Part shown: positions 29,152-41,296 of the stretch, in pieces
How the letters are laid out: each line of letters begins with the position of its first letter
Position numbering within the stretch: the first letter of the stretch is position 1
Source: Stentor roeselii
Taxonomy: Eukaryota > Ciliophora > Heterotrichea > Heterotrichida > Stentoridae
DNA: 41,760 nucleotides
Assembly: GCA_006503475.1 (NCBI GenBank)
Contig: RSEH01000342.1
Location: 1-41,760, forward strand
Reading direction: 5' to 3'
Made by a program: the position numbers and the translations under genes
The notes under the pieces: model-generated
Told to the model about the DNA's origin: nothing
What the model saw: the letters and a program-made list of their open reading frames with translations, nothing else
Database searches by the model: none

Positions 29152-30028
29152 ATTTAGAATAGATAGATAAATGATTATGAAAATCAAGTTCATTTCTCAT
29201 GCATCTTATGAGGTACGTGTTTAGTTTCCATATTACTTAAAATGGTCGAAATTTGAGTATTATAAAAATATTTTTCTGCTTAAGGGAATCAAAGAGGAAA
29301 ATATGATGAATTCTGAACTAATTTATTGACCTTTATAGCATCACGAGAAGTTAAATTTATGTGGAGGTGAAGTTTGTATTGATATGAGAAGTAATGAATA
29401 CATATAAGTGTTATATATCTTTTGTAAAAACATAAAATTTATATCCTGTATAAACATATATAAAAAATTAATATGAAAGTTAGAAGAATCACCCTATTTC
29501 GTGGCTTTTCTTAAAAGGGTTTGCTAGATTATGATATTTAAACATCAAAGAAAAAATCTGAGAGTGAAATCGGGATAAAATCTTGAAAAAGTCACAGAAT
29601 TTTCCATCGGTCTTATAATCCGGATCATTTTGCATCTTGATTTGGTAGGTAAGCAATTTCTCTGAGTTTCTACCAAACCACGGTCAATCTAAGCTTGTAC
29701 AAGAATGATAGTATAAGATTACCGTACCTCTGTCTTGATTACATTATAGACAACATTTCATAAGAGAAAATGAACTTGTAATATTTTTTAGATATAGTAA
29801 TTATCTCATCAATTTATGGGAAAAACTAAACAAGTCAGCTTATAAGTAAATCTGAGAATTATTTACAATGGTCGAAAACTTCAAGCAGAGTGGCTGGGCT
29901 ATAATTGTTCTTTATAAAGTAATGAATAAAGTAAAAACTTCCTAATGATGAGCTAGTACTCATCGGAAATATTCGAATTCATTATATATTTCATTTCAAA
30001 TATTCATCATTTTTTTGCAGTAATATAA
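29152..30028. other. AT-rich intergenic region with one orphan open stretch
   Basis: 877 bp. A minus-strand frame is open for 64 codons (29489-29683), includes MQNDPDYKTDGKFCDFFK and has less AT-biased wording than its surroundings, but I recognise no domain and it has no good start. It could be a gene remnant. Close to the next gene, TTTTTTTGCAG ends 8 bp before the ATG at 30029, resembling a splice acceptor, and an imperfect hairpin (GATGAG-CTAGTA-CTCATC) lies near 29949. Neither has supporting evidence. Confidence 0.45.
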
Positions 30029-30976
30029 ATGGATTCAATATTAGTCAAGAGGGGAAGGCCAAAAAAGATTTCGGATGAATCCAGGGCACTGGCCTTTCAA
30101 AAGTTCCTAAATGAAAAGGAAGAAAAGGAAAAGAGTCTCTGTGGTATGCAAATGAGGTACACTCAAGAATCCTTTTCCGACCAGGTCCAAAAAATTCTCA
30201 GGAAAATTCCGGTCGCAGCCAGTCTTCCATATTTCTTAAAAATTCTTCCATTAGTGAACCTCTTCGAAGAAGCCGCAAAGCAACTTATGATGAACGAGAT
30301 TGAACTCACTGGGGCTAGTTACATTTTCACTAAAGTTGCCGAATTGGATTTCGAGGTTTCTCATGAAGAACTTGTCCTCGTGAGCTGTTTTGCAGCAAAG
30401 GTCCAGATGGAGAATGATGAAGAAACTATAAAGAGACTGCATGAGAAAATGAATGCTGAGATCAAAGGATTCGAGAAGTGCTTGAAGAGCATCTTGCAAG
30501 TGGCGACTATTTCAGTAAGTGACTTAGTGAAAGAATTTAACAAATTTGGTTGGAAGAATGAAACTGTGAATTACTTGTATTATGTTGATGATATTCTAAG
30601 ATTTTGCATTCCGTATCAGTCACATATCAGGCAGCCTTCCAAGAAAAAGAACAAAACTATTAAAACGCATATAAAAAGTAGAAAATCTGTAGAAATTGCA
30701 AAAGTTAAAAAGGAAAATACTAGGAATATAGAATTGAAGCATGTAAAGGTAAAGTCAAATGGAAAATGTGGATTGGGAAAAAAGGGAGTCACATTTGAGG
30801 ACTTGATACCAGTGAGAAAAGTGGAAACTGATGAATTGAAACTTGATGAAGTTTTGGATCAAGGAATGAATAACTACTTGGAACTTGATACCAACAACTT
30901 TCGGAATGATGAGCTTCATGAAAGGCAAAGCTTTGATTTATGCGATGAATTCTTTCAATACACCACTTTTAGTTAG
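30029..30976 (+). CDS. AT-hook protein with possible cyclin-like helical domain
   Basis: A 315-residue protein. The AT-hook VKRGRPKKI (6-14) should bind the minor groove of AT-rich DNA. Residues about 50-200 are helical; IELTGASYIFTKVAEL followed by EELVLVSCFAAKVQM has the spacing of the first cyclin-box helices, where an 'Ala-Lys' ends a Leu/Val-rich helix. It lacks the usual cyclin Trp and the pattern is short, so this is tentative. Residues about 205-260 are a basic, Lys-rich probable nuclear-localisation segment; the C-terminus is acidic. Likely a nuclear chromatin or transcription protein. It stands alone between AT-rich spacers, at the right border of the intact gene block. Confidence 0.6.
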   Translation: MDSILVKRGRPKKISDESRALAFQKFLNEKEEKEKSLCGMQMRYTQESFSDQVQKILRKIPVAASLPYFLKILPLVNLFEEAAKQLMMNEIELTGASYIFTKVAELDFEVSHEELVLVSCFAAKVQMENDEETIKRLHEKMNAEIKGFEKCLKSILQVATISVSDLVKEFNKFGWKNETVNYLYYVDDILRFCIPYQSHIRQPSKKKNKTIKTHIKSRKSVEIAKVKKENTRNIELKHVKVKSNGKCGLGKKGVTFEDLIPVRKVETDELKLDEVLDQGMNNYLELDTNNFRNDELHERQSFDLCDEFFQYTTFS

Positions 30977-31439
30977 TTAATAAAACATTCGAAAATTTAA
31001 GTATTGAGATAGTTTTTAATTTTCTTACTTTATCACTGTCTTTATATATCTATGCTGATTCTTCCTAAATCTAATAACATCAATCTCCTGAATAAGAATG
31101 AATAATTTTTCATTTTAAAGGCACATTTCAACGATCCTCTAATCTGGATCATAGAAGACAAAATATATAGTTATTAATTCCTAAATAGGAAAAAGAAAAG
31201 AACATACGAAACGATTAAAATAAATCTAAGATATTAAGGCTATCAGTAAGGTAATATTAATTAAAGCTAAAATTCAGAATATCTACGCTAGTAACCTTTA
31301 TGATGGTAGCTTCAGTCTTAAGTCAGGGAATTTAACGGCATTTATTTTATTTTATTTTTCGTTGACTCTAGGAAGTTGAGTTTTTGCTAAGGAATTAATT
31401 TGATTGTTTTTTAGTTAGAAATATGTATTAATAATAGAA
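30977..31439. other. AT-rich spacer before the pseudogene region
   Basis: 463 bp with stops in all frames and nothing recognisable. It marks the change from intact genes to decayed ones. Confidence 0.5.
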
Positions 31440-33540
31440 GTGATTGAAAAAGATCTTCAGAACTTCAAAGAGTAAAGCGATAAAACCCTTGTAGGTGGCC
31501 AAGGAATCATTCTCAGTGGTGGGCAGAAAGTGAGAGTTTTCTCGCGCAAGCTGTTTACGCCAACACTGACATACTCTTGCTTCACGACCCTCCCAGTGGA
31601 CCCTGAAGAGTTCTTGGATCTGCATAAAAACTGCATGAAATTTATTCTGAAAGAAATGTTTTGCTTGCCACGTATCAGGTGCATTTACGTCACAATCCGA
31701 CAATTTGCTAATAATCGAGAAAGTAATACAAGTTTTTTCGGTACTTATCAAGAACTAATCAAGAAAAATTTGACCAGTGTTTAGAGAAGCTTCAAAAAAC
31801 TAAAAAACTCGAAAGTTGGAAAAGAAATTCCATCATCATCCGATGATTAATGACAAGAGGTCAATAACTACTGATTATTATTATCAGCCAAAGTAAGAGT
31901 TCCTTTAAATTTTCTGCAGGTTCTTGATACTCGGCTTTAAGAATGTTGTAGTCTTGTTTTGGTTTTCATACTGTAGATCCTGACACAGGTGTCAAATTTT
32001 TCGATTATTTACTGGATTATACTCTGGTTCAGCGCTGAGGAGCAGAAAGACCTAAGCTACATCTACGGATTGGCGATTTTCGTCGCTTTTTCATCTCGCT
32101 ACTTATCTTAGGGTGGTTTCAGTCACTTTCGATTGCTAAGATCAACTGCTTCAAAATATGGATATCAAATCTCTCGGTTTTACCAATAGTTTGTATTTAA
32201 TCAGAACCCCACAGCAGGATGTTGAACCGGTTTACCAAGGTCACTTCAAAGATGGACCAAGCCCTCATCATGTTTATACTTGAATCATTTTATTAATTTC
32301 CCTGGTCCTGGTAAACTTCATCACAGTTATCACCATCATTCCTAACATTCTCATCATTCTTGCCGCAAACTTAGAGTACTTTTACTTAGTCATGGCTTAC
32401 TTTAGCTTAGTTTCGAAGGAACTCATGGCAAAAGTCTAATCATTTAGTTGTTTAACATCTCGATAAACAGCTTGAATACAATCAGATGTCTCTCGATTAA
32501 AAAGAAAATAAAGGAGGACATGAATAATTGCATCTAAATCAACTTCAAAGCTTACCTTTCCTTTCAACTAATATTCTGCTCAGTCCAGCTTTACCTGAAG
32601 TATGGTTCAACTATTTGGCCTGGATTAATATTATTGTGATGATCAAATCAAGTCCAAGATCACTCCTGGTTATGCAGGCATGATCAAATCAGTCTCCTTG
32701 TCAATTAAGTTCTACGTTGGGCTCAGTTCAAAACGCTGATTGAAATTGAAAATTATATGATTTAATGTAGAAACTCTTTGAATACTCTGAGCTGTCTTTA
32801 GAAGGAGATTATAATTTTAATCTGAACTTTAAAATCACTAACGTAAAAATTAAGGTCCAGCACTTGTTTATGAGGTACAGAGAAACTACTCAAAGACTTC
32901 AAATTCACCAACAATCTAGACCGAAAACTGGCAACATTGGCAGGACTGGCGCATGGAAGTTGCGAATCATGCAGGTTCTCTTCTGACTTACCAACTTAGA
33001 GCAAAGAACTATTTTGATTGATAGGAAACTACCTGACAGCCGGGCTTCATGACTTGCGTAAGCAGATGTCTATCGATCGCCAGTTTGCTACTCTCTTTAT
33101 CACCCACCTCAGAGACAATTTCGACCCTTTTAATCAACATTTAGATGAAAATATTTTTAAAGTCCTTAAAAGATAAAACTCATCTCGTCGCTCGAGCTTC
33201 TGCCTGAGGGCCTTGACCAGAAATCAATTCTGTCAGACTCTCCATGTCAGCAGATCAAAAACAACTCATTTGTATGGCAGGAGCTATACTCAGATAAATT
33301 AAATCATAATGAACTATGAAGCCACTGTAAATTTTGATAGTGAAACTGGTGAATTTATCCATAAACAACTCAAGTTCCACTTACTTATTTAAGTAAATTG
33401 ATAAAACTTCAAGATCAATGAGTTGAAGGGAGAAATTTCATGAAAAGAGTTAGTGACTCCACAAAAACCTTTAGAAGTCTTTGTATTTGTTAAACTGATT
33501 TTCAATAAACTTGAATTAAAACTAAGCCCATATTAATTCA
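31440..33540 (+). pseudogene. Decayed ABCC (MRP-type) ABC transporter, C-terminal half
   Basis: No frame stays open long, yet ABCC landmarks appear in the right order across the three plus frames. NBD1 signature: GIILSGGQK (31512-31529 for LSGGQK). Walker B: TDILLLHDPPSG (near 31568). H-loop region: LLATYQ (31660-31677). A later FFGTYQELIKKNL lies near 31733. Second membrane domain: LVLVNFITVITIIPNILII (about 32306-32370) and YLVMAYFSLVSKEL, then an ENYMI...ETL element. NBD2: Walker A GNIGRTGAWKLR (32930-32965, GKS changed to WKL), GLHDLRKQMSI (33042-33074), DQKQLICMAGAIL (from 33253), Walker B/D-loop EATVNFDSETGEFIH (from about 33315). Many stops and shifts separate them. In life the protein would export organic anions or conjugates; here it is a relic. 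The 5' half is not visible. Confidence 0.8.
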
Positions 33541-34214
33541 GCTCAAATTAAAGTTTTCTTATATTGGAAGTAATGAAGCGTCTTCTTAGAGTCTTAGTGC
33601 TAGATAATGATTCTTCACCTTAAACTTGATTAATGATAATTTTCTTATATCAAGTCCACTGCTCGTATTAGTTAAGTTAAAACACAAACTATCACCGGGT
33701 GCTATAGTGTAACAATTATGATAAGCTGGTGGCAAAAAACTAAAAGAAGTGCGAAAACAGAACTAGATATATACATGTTGTACTTCAAGTGCCTTAACAA
33801 TCACAACAAGGTGCAGATTCTGTAAAATAGAATACTCGCTCAAATCAAGGTCAAGCTAAACGATATCAAGCAGTTCCAATAGACATGGTCAAGTTCGTAA
33901 AGTTGGCTCGAGAGGTTTTTCGCTATCGAAGGGTGCTCAAATTATCATAATACCTTGTGTCTGGGCTTAAAAATTACCTTTAAGCATCTAAAGAAGAAGC
34001 TGGAGGAAAACACTGAGTGCTTCACGAACTTGTTGAAAAATCGCTAGATCAGTACCTCGATCACGAAAACAGACAAGGCACCCTTTTTTCACTACAAAAT
34101 CGAAATGAAAAACTACTGCTAGGTGGCCAAAGAGTTTTTTATCAACTAATTATAGGATTTAAATATGGTCTGATCATCTATTAATTATATTTGAACCTCC
34201 TGTGAAAAGCGTTG
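33541..34214 (+). pseudogene. Unidentified coding-like remnant
   Basis: Between the ABCC relic and the aminotransferase relic, plus-strand frames contain protein-like stretches separated by single stops and shifts, such as VKFVKLAREVFRYRRVLKLS (near 33890) and FKHLKKKLEENTECFTNLLK (near 33980), then KIEMKNYC and VAKEFFIN. Base composition matches the neighbouring pseudogenes more than the AT-rich spacers. The text is helical and Lys/Glu-rich, but I recognise no family. It could be a further pseudogene. Confidence 0.3.
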
Positions 34215-35560
<1,346 letters not shown>

Positions 35561-36233
35561 CAAGCGTTTTTGTAAAGCCTCTATTTTAGACTGGCGGATT
35601 AGAAGAAGAAATAAATGAATTATTAGAATGGACTGAAAATTTTTTCAAGAACTTGGAAAAGTCTAAAGAGTCTTGAATTGAGATATATCTAACAAGTGAA
35701 TTGTTGTTGAAATAGTTTAGGGCTCCATAATTGCTTTATTTTTAAAATTTTTTTAGAGAAAGATTATTATGAATAATGTTGATTATGTTGATGTTTGAAT
35801 GTAATCATTTATGCTTTAACTTCTATAGAACTTAAATCAAAATTTGAGAAAAAGATAATTGCAACTTGTAATCATTTTATACTCATGTAAAACATTTTGA
35901 TTTAGAAATTCTAAGGTACCAAGTATAGTTTATTTGTATTTTGGAAATATTTGAATATTCATTCCAGAAGTAGATCTTTTATATATTTCAATGAATAACA
36001 ATTTCTGAATATCTAGCAAGTTTTCCTTGTATAATTAAATTATAATGATCAAAAAAAAGAGAATTTACTATCAATGAAATAAATTTACTTAATTATCTCA
36101 ATCTCAGATAATTTACAAGTAACCCACATCATATTTTTGATGAATCTCTAATAATTAAAGCAATATCTTAGTTAATTTAATTTATAAGATTAGTATTTCT
36201 GATAGTTTTATAAGAAAATATTTTAAACCTAAT
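35561..36233. other. AT-rich intergenic region
   Basis: About 670 bp returning to very AT-rich sequence with stops in every frame. I see no gene, RNA or repeat. It separates the pseudogenes of conserved enzymes from the WD40 family on the right flank. Confidence 0.5.
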
Positions 36234-38272
36234 CTAAATTATTATCTCTTTGAAAATGACTTTGAATTCATCGGTCTTGAGAGAGAATCTAATGAATCCA
36301 TTTAAAAATTCAAATCTCTTGAGTAACTGATGAGTTTGAATATCAAAAACATAAACTTCTTTGATATTAGTCAGGCAAATTATTTTCTGTGCATTTCTTG
36401 AAAATTGGATAATATCAAATAATGCAATTATATAAGATTGAATGCATTTGGTCTTGTTTTCATCTAAATCTTTTATAATTATTTTCTTTAATATTTTGCT
36501 GTAAGAAATTAATCTTCCACAGTCTGATAAGGCTACACATTCAACATCTGAATATTCATCTTTGAATGTTTTTATCAATTTTCTATTTTCCATGTCCCAA
36601 ACTAATAATTCTATATTTGAAAGAGATATAACTATTTGTGCATTCTGTGCTAAAGATACATAGTTAATATCAGAGGTATGGCCTTTAAATTCTACAATAA
36701 TTTTAGAAGATTCAATTTCCCACAATCTTAATATATAATCAGATGACCCTGTAAGTAAAAATTTGTTACACCTTGAAATAGATAAACATTAAGCAATAAC
36801 TCCACTAGGAAGATAGAGCTTTTTTATAATCATTTTTTTTTAACACTCCAAATACTAAATGCAGAATCCTGACTAGCATAAGCGATAAATTTGCTATCTG
36901 ATGAAAATCGTGGTGATTTATAATAGAAGGCTTGAGATAATGAATTTTTTGTTATAAATGAATTAAGATCAATTTTTAGTATGCCTAGAAAATCTGGAAA
37001 TATCGCAGATTTTAAATTATTGAAAATTTCAATTCTATCAAAATCAGTTGCAATTTCTAAACTTCTAACAGTTTCACAATTTTCGAGTGAATAGATGAAC
37101 AAGAATTTATTGATATGTGCTGAAATAAAGTATTTATCATTCTTTGATGAATTCAAATACTTGCACTCTGAATAACTTTGTTTAAAAACTTGTATTTGGC
37201 CACAAATATTAGGATCTAAAAGAACTACTGAACCATCATTAAGTCCAGCCAATGCATATAATTCATTATTGAACAAATGAAAGCAATTTATTTGAGAAGT
37301 TGAGGAATAAGATTTCTCAAATTTTGAATTAGTATTCAAGACTAAAATTTTTCTATTCTCAATTTTAAAAAACTTGATATGTAAGAATGAATAATATGAT
37401 AAAGAATGAAGGTCAGTACGGGATAGATGAAAAATTATTTCATATGACTTCAAGCTCCAGACATTAACATTTCCTAAAATATCTGAACTGAAGGCTTTCG
37501 ACTCATTTTGATCAATTTTTAGGAAAGAAACACTGCAGTTATGTAATTTCAATACCTTTATAACTTTATTTTCTTTGAATTTCCATAAAACTATGAGTTT
37601 ATCATATCCACCTGAAGCTATCAAGTCTGATTTTGAACTTGAAGCAACACTGTAAATTTCTGATTTATGTTTGAATAAACAAATTGTATTTTTCATAGTT
37701 TCTATATCCCAAACTCTTAACACAGCATCCAATCCACCACTAATAACAAATTTTTCATCATTTGCTAGAGTGATGCATCTAATATTTCCTACTACATTAT
37801 TCAAATATGATCTTTTGATAAGAGATTTGTTTAATTCTTCATAACTTTTTAAAAAATCATCAGAAAAATAAGTTTGTATACTTGTCATTGAATTCGAATC
37901 AAGTCTATTCTCATCAATTTTTATTCTTTTGAAAAAGTTTTTCTCAATTTTTGCAAAAGTTCCTTTTCTTACAATTTTCTTCAGTGTCGTTATTATGAAA
38001 TCTAGTTTATTTAAAGATTGACTACAAAGTTTCTTGATCTGGTCTTGTATTTTAAAAGTTTGATTTAAGATTTCCGATTTTTTGTTAATCAAAAGCTCTA
38101 TCTTTTTTTCTATCGAGTGTAAATCTTTTTTACTAATCTCACGATACCCCTTTGATATATCGTGGCCTTGATTCTTTGAAAGATGAGTCCATAGATGAAT
38201 TTTGCACATGCTAATTTTAGAGCAAGAACAAAAGTATTCTGATTCTCTTGAACAGATAAAGCATTTATTCAT
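36234..38272 (-). pseudogene. B-box-like/WD40 family gene, one frameshift and one extra TAA (copy 3)
   Basis: The first part (38272-36830, 480 residues) has the complete zinc motif C4-x2-C7-x7-C15-x-C17-x5-C23-x2-H26-x3-H30-x6-H37, a coiled coil (about 45-150) and WD40 blades (SGGLDAVLRVWD, SGGYDKLIVLWK). It stops at TGA directly after nine A residues (T run 36833-36841 on plus). One base back, the frame continues MIIKKLYLPSGVIA, meets TAA at 36789-36791, then runs on with CLSISRCNKFLLTGSSDYIL and further blades to 36234. Leaving out the TAA gives exact alignment with the intact copy (VIACLSIS versus VIECVGIS), so the codon looks inserted. No EWL tail is present at the end. Probably a pseudogene; frameshift or readthrough expression would need proof. 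Confidence 0.75.
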
Positions 38273-39164
38273 TTTCTTTATTAAATCATCTTGCTACCTA
38301 TTTTATCGAAAGTTATATGAAAGTTTTAGTTTACCTTCCTTAAAGCTGTATATCAGGTATTTTTTGACAAACTTGAAAAATTAAATGAATTTAAACTTTT
38401 TTGTTATAAAATTTCATAATGATTATTGGATTTAGATAGTATTTTGAATATTTCAGTGATTTAGTTGAGTTTTGATAATTTTTTATGAACGAAGTTCGAA
38501 TTCAACAAAATAATAATTTCACTCGAGTAGATTATAAATTAAATATAGAACCAAAAATCGTAGCACTAGAAAAACTTAGAATCATAGATCCAAATTTAAA
38601 AATTTCAACATTTTAGTAAAACGGTAATGGAATAATTTAAACCTGATAACCATATTAAGAAATTTAAAAAGATTATGATTAAATCCCTAAATCTTGATGC
38701 TTTAAAGACTTGAATTACTAGAGTTAAATGAAACAAAAACATATTATTTTATAAAATCCTCAACCTTTCTTTCATAGACACTTCTAAACCCAGAATGAAT
38801 CATTTTTCGCATAAACTTGAATCATGATTACATCAGATCTTGATAAATTTCAAATCTCTAAGAAAATTTATTTATAAAGAATTTTTATAATTACTTTTTA
38901 AATTTAATAAACTTTTTAATCAATGCAATCTATCAAGGGTTGTCTTTTCTAGCGAGAGTTTCTCAAATTTCAATCTCCAACTTCGTTTTCTGCCCACAAT
39001 TTTAACTAAGGCCCGAGTTGTAGAGTTGTAGAGTTGTAAACTTTTCTTTTCAGTCTATTAATTCTTAAATTTTCTAAATTCAAATAAATCCAAGTATAAT
39101 TAAAAAAATATCGATTGTGAGTACATCTAACTGCTTCCATTATCCTAGCCACTAATCCCTTATA
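38273..39164. other. AT-rich intergenic region with a short 8-bp repeat
   Basis: About 890 bp between divergent WD40-type loci. Stops fill all frames and no RNA gene is seen. The only structured element is a GAGTTGTA octamer repeated three times at 39015-39038, shortly before the remnant that begins at 39165. Confidence 0.5.
39015..39038. repeat. 8-bp tandem repeat, three copies
   Basis: GAGTTGTA occurs three times head to tail. It is G/T-rich inside an AT-rich spacer. Probably slippage; no function can be inferred. Confidence 0.8.
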
Positions 39165-40740
39165 ATGAGTTTATCTAAGAAGTCAATCTCGGAAAGTTAT
39201 TTATCTGAACTATTGATCCAAAAGGCCGACCCTGATAAAGAGAACATCTTGAAAGATGACAACGAAGATGAGGAACAGAATGAGGTAGAGAAAAATGAAA
39301 ATCTAAATGACAAGGACAAAACTTGATTTTTAATTTATGGAGAACTCAAATACGGGAATTAATCTTGACAGTAGTCAGCATATTTGAAGTCTTTCAGAAA
39401 TCTAGAATAGTTCATCCATAAATTCTGAAATAGATGAAAAAAACTGAGTCACAAAAAAAATTAGTAAAGAAAATATCATTACATCACTTGCATAAACAAT
39501 GATCGCAATTTTGCGTACTGTTGAACAACCTATGGAGAGGTTCATGTTGTAAATATTCAAAAGATGATGCCAGTCAATTTCCTTATGAAATCTGTTAAAA
39601 TCTCGTTCTAGAAATTCTCACCATTTTCTTTTCAAGGTGATTTTCATCAGGTAATAAATTATATTACTGCAAAACGATACAAATTTGGTAAAATTAATGA
39701 TATGGTCCTAACAAACAATTAAAAATATCTCTATTGTGGAATAAGTAAAATAGTGCTTTTAAGAATTATGCGAATAAAAAAGAATGGGAATTAGAGATAG
39801 ATGATTAAAAAATTACAAAGATATAACAAAATTAATTATCAGCAATGATGATCAATACTTACTTTCGGCATCTGATGATTCTACAATTAACTTTATAATC
39901 TAAATGAAATAAAGGAGGATAAACATTTAAAAAATAAAGGAAAATTAAGAAAATCGACAATAAAGGATCAAAACTCTGCTGGTGACGGAAAGAAATATTT
40001 AAATTTGAGTAATATTGTGTTTATCAGGTTCACTTTAGATATAAAATCTATCGCTTTACAACTGGTCAAATAAGAAAGATGATCCTGATTGATAAAGATA
40101 ATTTTCTGGTCTTTAAGACTTCAGAAGGATATCTGAGTGTCTAGCTGTTCAAAAAAACCACCGAATATTATAATTTCTACGCCAATTCTAGTCATGTGGC
40201 TTCGCTTTTAAGTATATCTGATAACTGATTCGTGATTCTACTTCTAATGATAATAAAATAAAAATTCTAAACCTTAAAGACAAGTTCTAAGAAAGGTCAT
40301 TTTTTTTTCGATGATGATAATTATCAGCAGGAAGGAAAAAGGAAAGAAACTACTGCTTCAATTAATCTTATTTTTATCAATGCAATTCAAATTTCGAAAG
40401 ACTCAAGCTTTCTACTAATTGCAAGTAAAGATCAATTAAAAAGATTCACTAATTATAAAGTTCCTACCCAAAACACTATTCAGGGAGCTGGAACTTATTG
40501 ACCATAAAAACATAGATATTTACTCAGAGGTTACACTAGTGGTGTTTCAGTCCTTTTTTATTCTTCAAAGATTATCAGACTCATTTAGTGCTCTAGTGAT
40601 GAAACTATCATTATATGGAATAATAATATGATTAAAAACAAAGGATTTGCCAAATATTTCCTATTTATCTTTGCTCGATATGATATATTATCAAATACTG
40701 ATAGTTTCTGCGTAACTAACAAAAGAAAATTTTATTAAAA
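39165..40740 (+). pseudogene. Heavily eroded WD40 gene with acidic N-terminus
   Basis: From the ATG at 39165 a frame runs about 53 codons (MSLSKKSISESYLSELLIQK, then an Asp/Glu/Asn-rich acidic stretch) to a TGA. Beyond it only fragments remain, but WD40 text recurs in different frames: IISNDDQYLLSASDDSTIN (near 39840-39890), FINAIQISKDSSFLLIASKD (near 40375-40435) and CSSDETIIIWNN (near 40590-40625). All three stop codons interrupt the frames. The N-terminus lacks the B-box-like motif of the neighbours, so this was a different WD40 subfamily. It is far more decayed than the copy at 36234. Confidence 0.6.
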
Positions 40741-41296
40741 ACCATTTGGATTTAATCTGATTTTTTCCATTTCAATATTATGCCAGCATAATTCAGACTT
40801 AATTTTTCAGATCAATTGATATTTTTTGTAATAATGGTTGATCAAAACTAATGAGTTTATTTTAATAATCATTTTAAATTAAATCATAATAAAGTATTTC
40901 ATCTTAAGGTTCATAATTTCAGTAAGTTGAAAAATCAATAAATTGCTATAATTCAAACTTGCAGGTTTATTTTTCATGGACTTAGAACCCTCAAAAGTTT
41001 TTAAAATTAATGAATAGGTTATGGCTTACTTTAGTGAAAATATGAAAACAAAGCACCCAAGAATGCTTATGTTATTTGAATTCAATACTTGAAGAGTCCA
41101 GGGAATTTCTCACTTTAATAGAGTCATAAAATTTTTAAATTAATTCAAGATATGCATTAAAAGTTCTTAATCTTAATATTCTTGATTATATATGAATAAT
41201 AATCATTTTATTTTTGAATCCTATTGACAGTAGAGTTTATATTCCGCAGCTTCATATAAAGTATTTAATATTTATTTCTAAATCATTTATGTATTT
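40741..41296. other. AT-rich intergenic region
   Basis: About 550 bp of AT-rich spacer between the eroded WD40 remnant and the partial gene at the right edge. No frame, repeat or RNA gene is recognisable. Confidence 0.5.

Noticed and set aside
30000-30020. TTTTTTTGCAG before the ATG at 30029 as a splice acceptor or trans-splice site
   Set aside because: One pyrimidine run plus CAG is weak evidence. No donor or repeated occurrence before other genes was found.
31428-31784. Overlapping small ORFs on both strands as genes
   Set aside because: They are frames through the decayed ABCC NBD1. The true signal (LSGGQK, Walker B, H-loop) runs across plus frames.
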